From: Bacillota bacterium
GTDB lineage: Bacteria; Bacillota; Dethiobacteria; DTU022
DNA length: 13,569 bases
Reading direction: 5' to 3'
Assembly: GCA_012510325.1 (NCBI GenBank)
Contig: JAAZIG010000133.1
Coordinates: forward strand, 1-13,569
Positions 13,430 to 13,569 of this stretch are shown here, piece by piece. Within the stretch, counting starts at the first letter, position 1. Each line of letters starts with the position of its first letter. A program made the position numbers and the translations under genes. Below the pieces are notes generated by a model. It was not told the DNA's origin and searched no databases. It saw nothing but the letters and a program-made list of their open reading frames with translations.

Positions 13430-13569
13430 GTTACGGTAGGGATACCGGTTACCCGGCACCCCCCGTACAGATCCCAGCGTGCGGAACTACCGCACTGGGC
13501 TCCTAACTTGGGTCAGACGCGAAGGCGTTCATTAGGATATGGGTGTACTGTACACACTGACGGAATCCA
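13430..13569 (-). mobile_element. Group II intron, 3' end (partial, continues beyond right edge)
   Basis: Read on the minus strand, the last 140 bases look like the 3' part of a group II intron: domain V (13502-13469) followed by domain VI (13466-13433) and a 3' end ...CCGTAAC at 13430. Domain VI has an outer ACGG/CCGT stem and an inner stem of about 10 bp with loop GTAA. An unpaired A at 13437 is the eighth base from the intron end, the usual branch-point position. The end AAC fits the AY rule. The reverse transcriptase/maturase and domains I-III would lie to the right, outside the window. Bases 13503-13569 could be domain IV or the tail of the maturase; I cannot assign a coding frame there. 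Confidence 0.72.
13469..13502 (-). ncRNA. Group II intron domain V
   Basis: The 34-nt hairpin starts GAGC with the catalytic AGC triad. It has a lower stem around CCCA/TGGG, a 2-nt bulge GC on the 3' strand, an upper 6-bp stem GTGCGG/CCGCAC and a 5-nt loop TAGTT (minus strand). Length, triad and bulge position match the domain V consensus. The pair usually seen as G-U next to the triad is G-A here. Confidence 0.75.

Noticed and set aside
1..13569. CRISPR array or insertion sequence within the window
   Set aside because: No regularly spaced direct repeats and no transposase-like frame or terminal inverted repeats were seen; the only mobile element signal is the intron end at the right edge.

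Overview
The window looks like part of a GC-rich chromosome from an anaerobic Gram-positive bacterium of the Clostridia type (a Peptococcaceae, Moorella or other syntroph/acetogen-like lineage). This is inferred from three things. Shine-Dalgarno sequences of the AGGAGG type stand in front of most genes. A SAM-I riboswitch with an intrinsic terminator precedes metK. The gene content fits as well: RecD2 helicase, a CooC-type nickel-insertion ATPase, DUF39/NIL-ferredoxin homocysteine synthesis genes and a cupin-type glucose-6-phosphate isomerase. The species cannot be named from sequence alone. Every gene except one at the right end lies on the minus strand, so transcription runs right to left.

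Layout in the direction of transcription. At the right edge (13430-13569, minus) is the 3' end of a group II intron: a 34-nt domain V and a domain VI with a bulged branch-point A. Its boundary falls 25 bp behind a small plus-strand YdcZ/DUF606 membrane protein gene (12958-13404). Then come, on the minus strand, NAD-type glyceraldehyde-3-phosphate dehydrogenase (12593-11604) and the archaeal-type cupin glucose-6-phosphate isomerase (11497-10676). The isomerase has a hairpin-rich leader and ends at an intrinsic terminator.

Next is a tight three-gene operon (10517-8122): a DUF39 homocysteine-biosynthesis protein, a NIL-domain two-cluster ferredoxin and a UPF0280 (ApbE-like) protein. They are joined by a 0-bp junction and an ATGA overlap. 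A tRNA-Thr(CGT) with its own promoter and terminator follows (8064-7989). After it comes a stretch with a tRNA-like fragment and an 18-codon leader ORF, which overlaps a 55-aa small-protein gene (7676-7509) ending in a strong terminator.

From 7244 to 3551 runs a four-gene operon: MoxR-type AAA ATPase, CoxE-type VWA protein, CooC-type ATPase and a phosphoribosyltransferase. The first three genes overlap. Finally metK (3255-2065), under SAM-I riboswitch control, is followed after a short gap by recD2, whose 3' end lies beyond the left edge.

Functional themes: (1) sulfur amino acid and methyl metabolism, with homocysteine synthesis from sulfide and SAM synthesis from methionine in the same neighbourhood; (2) an apparent metalloenzyme-maturation operon that combines parts known from two unrelated CO dehydrogenase systems; (3) two central sugar-phosphate enzymes. 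The least expected parts are the MoxR/VWA/CooC combination, the UPF0280 partner of the homocysteine genes, the uncharacterised small-protein locus, and the intron end at the right edge.
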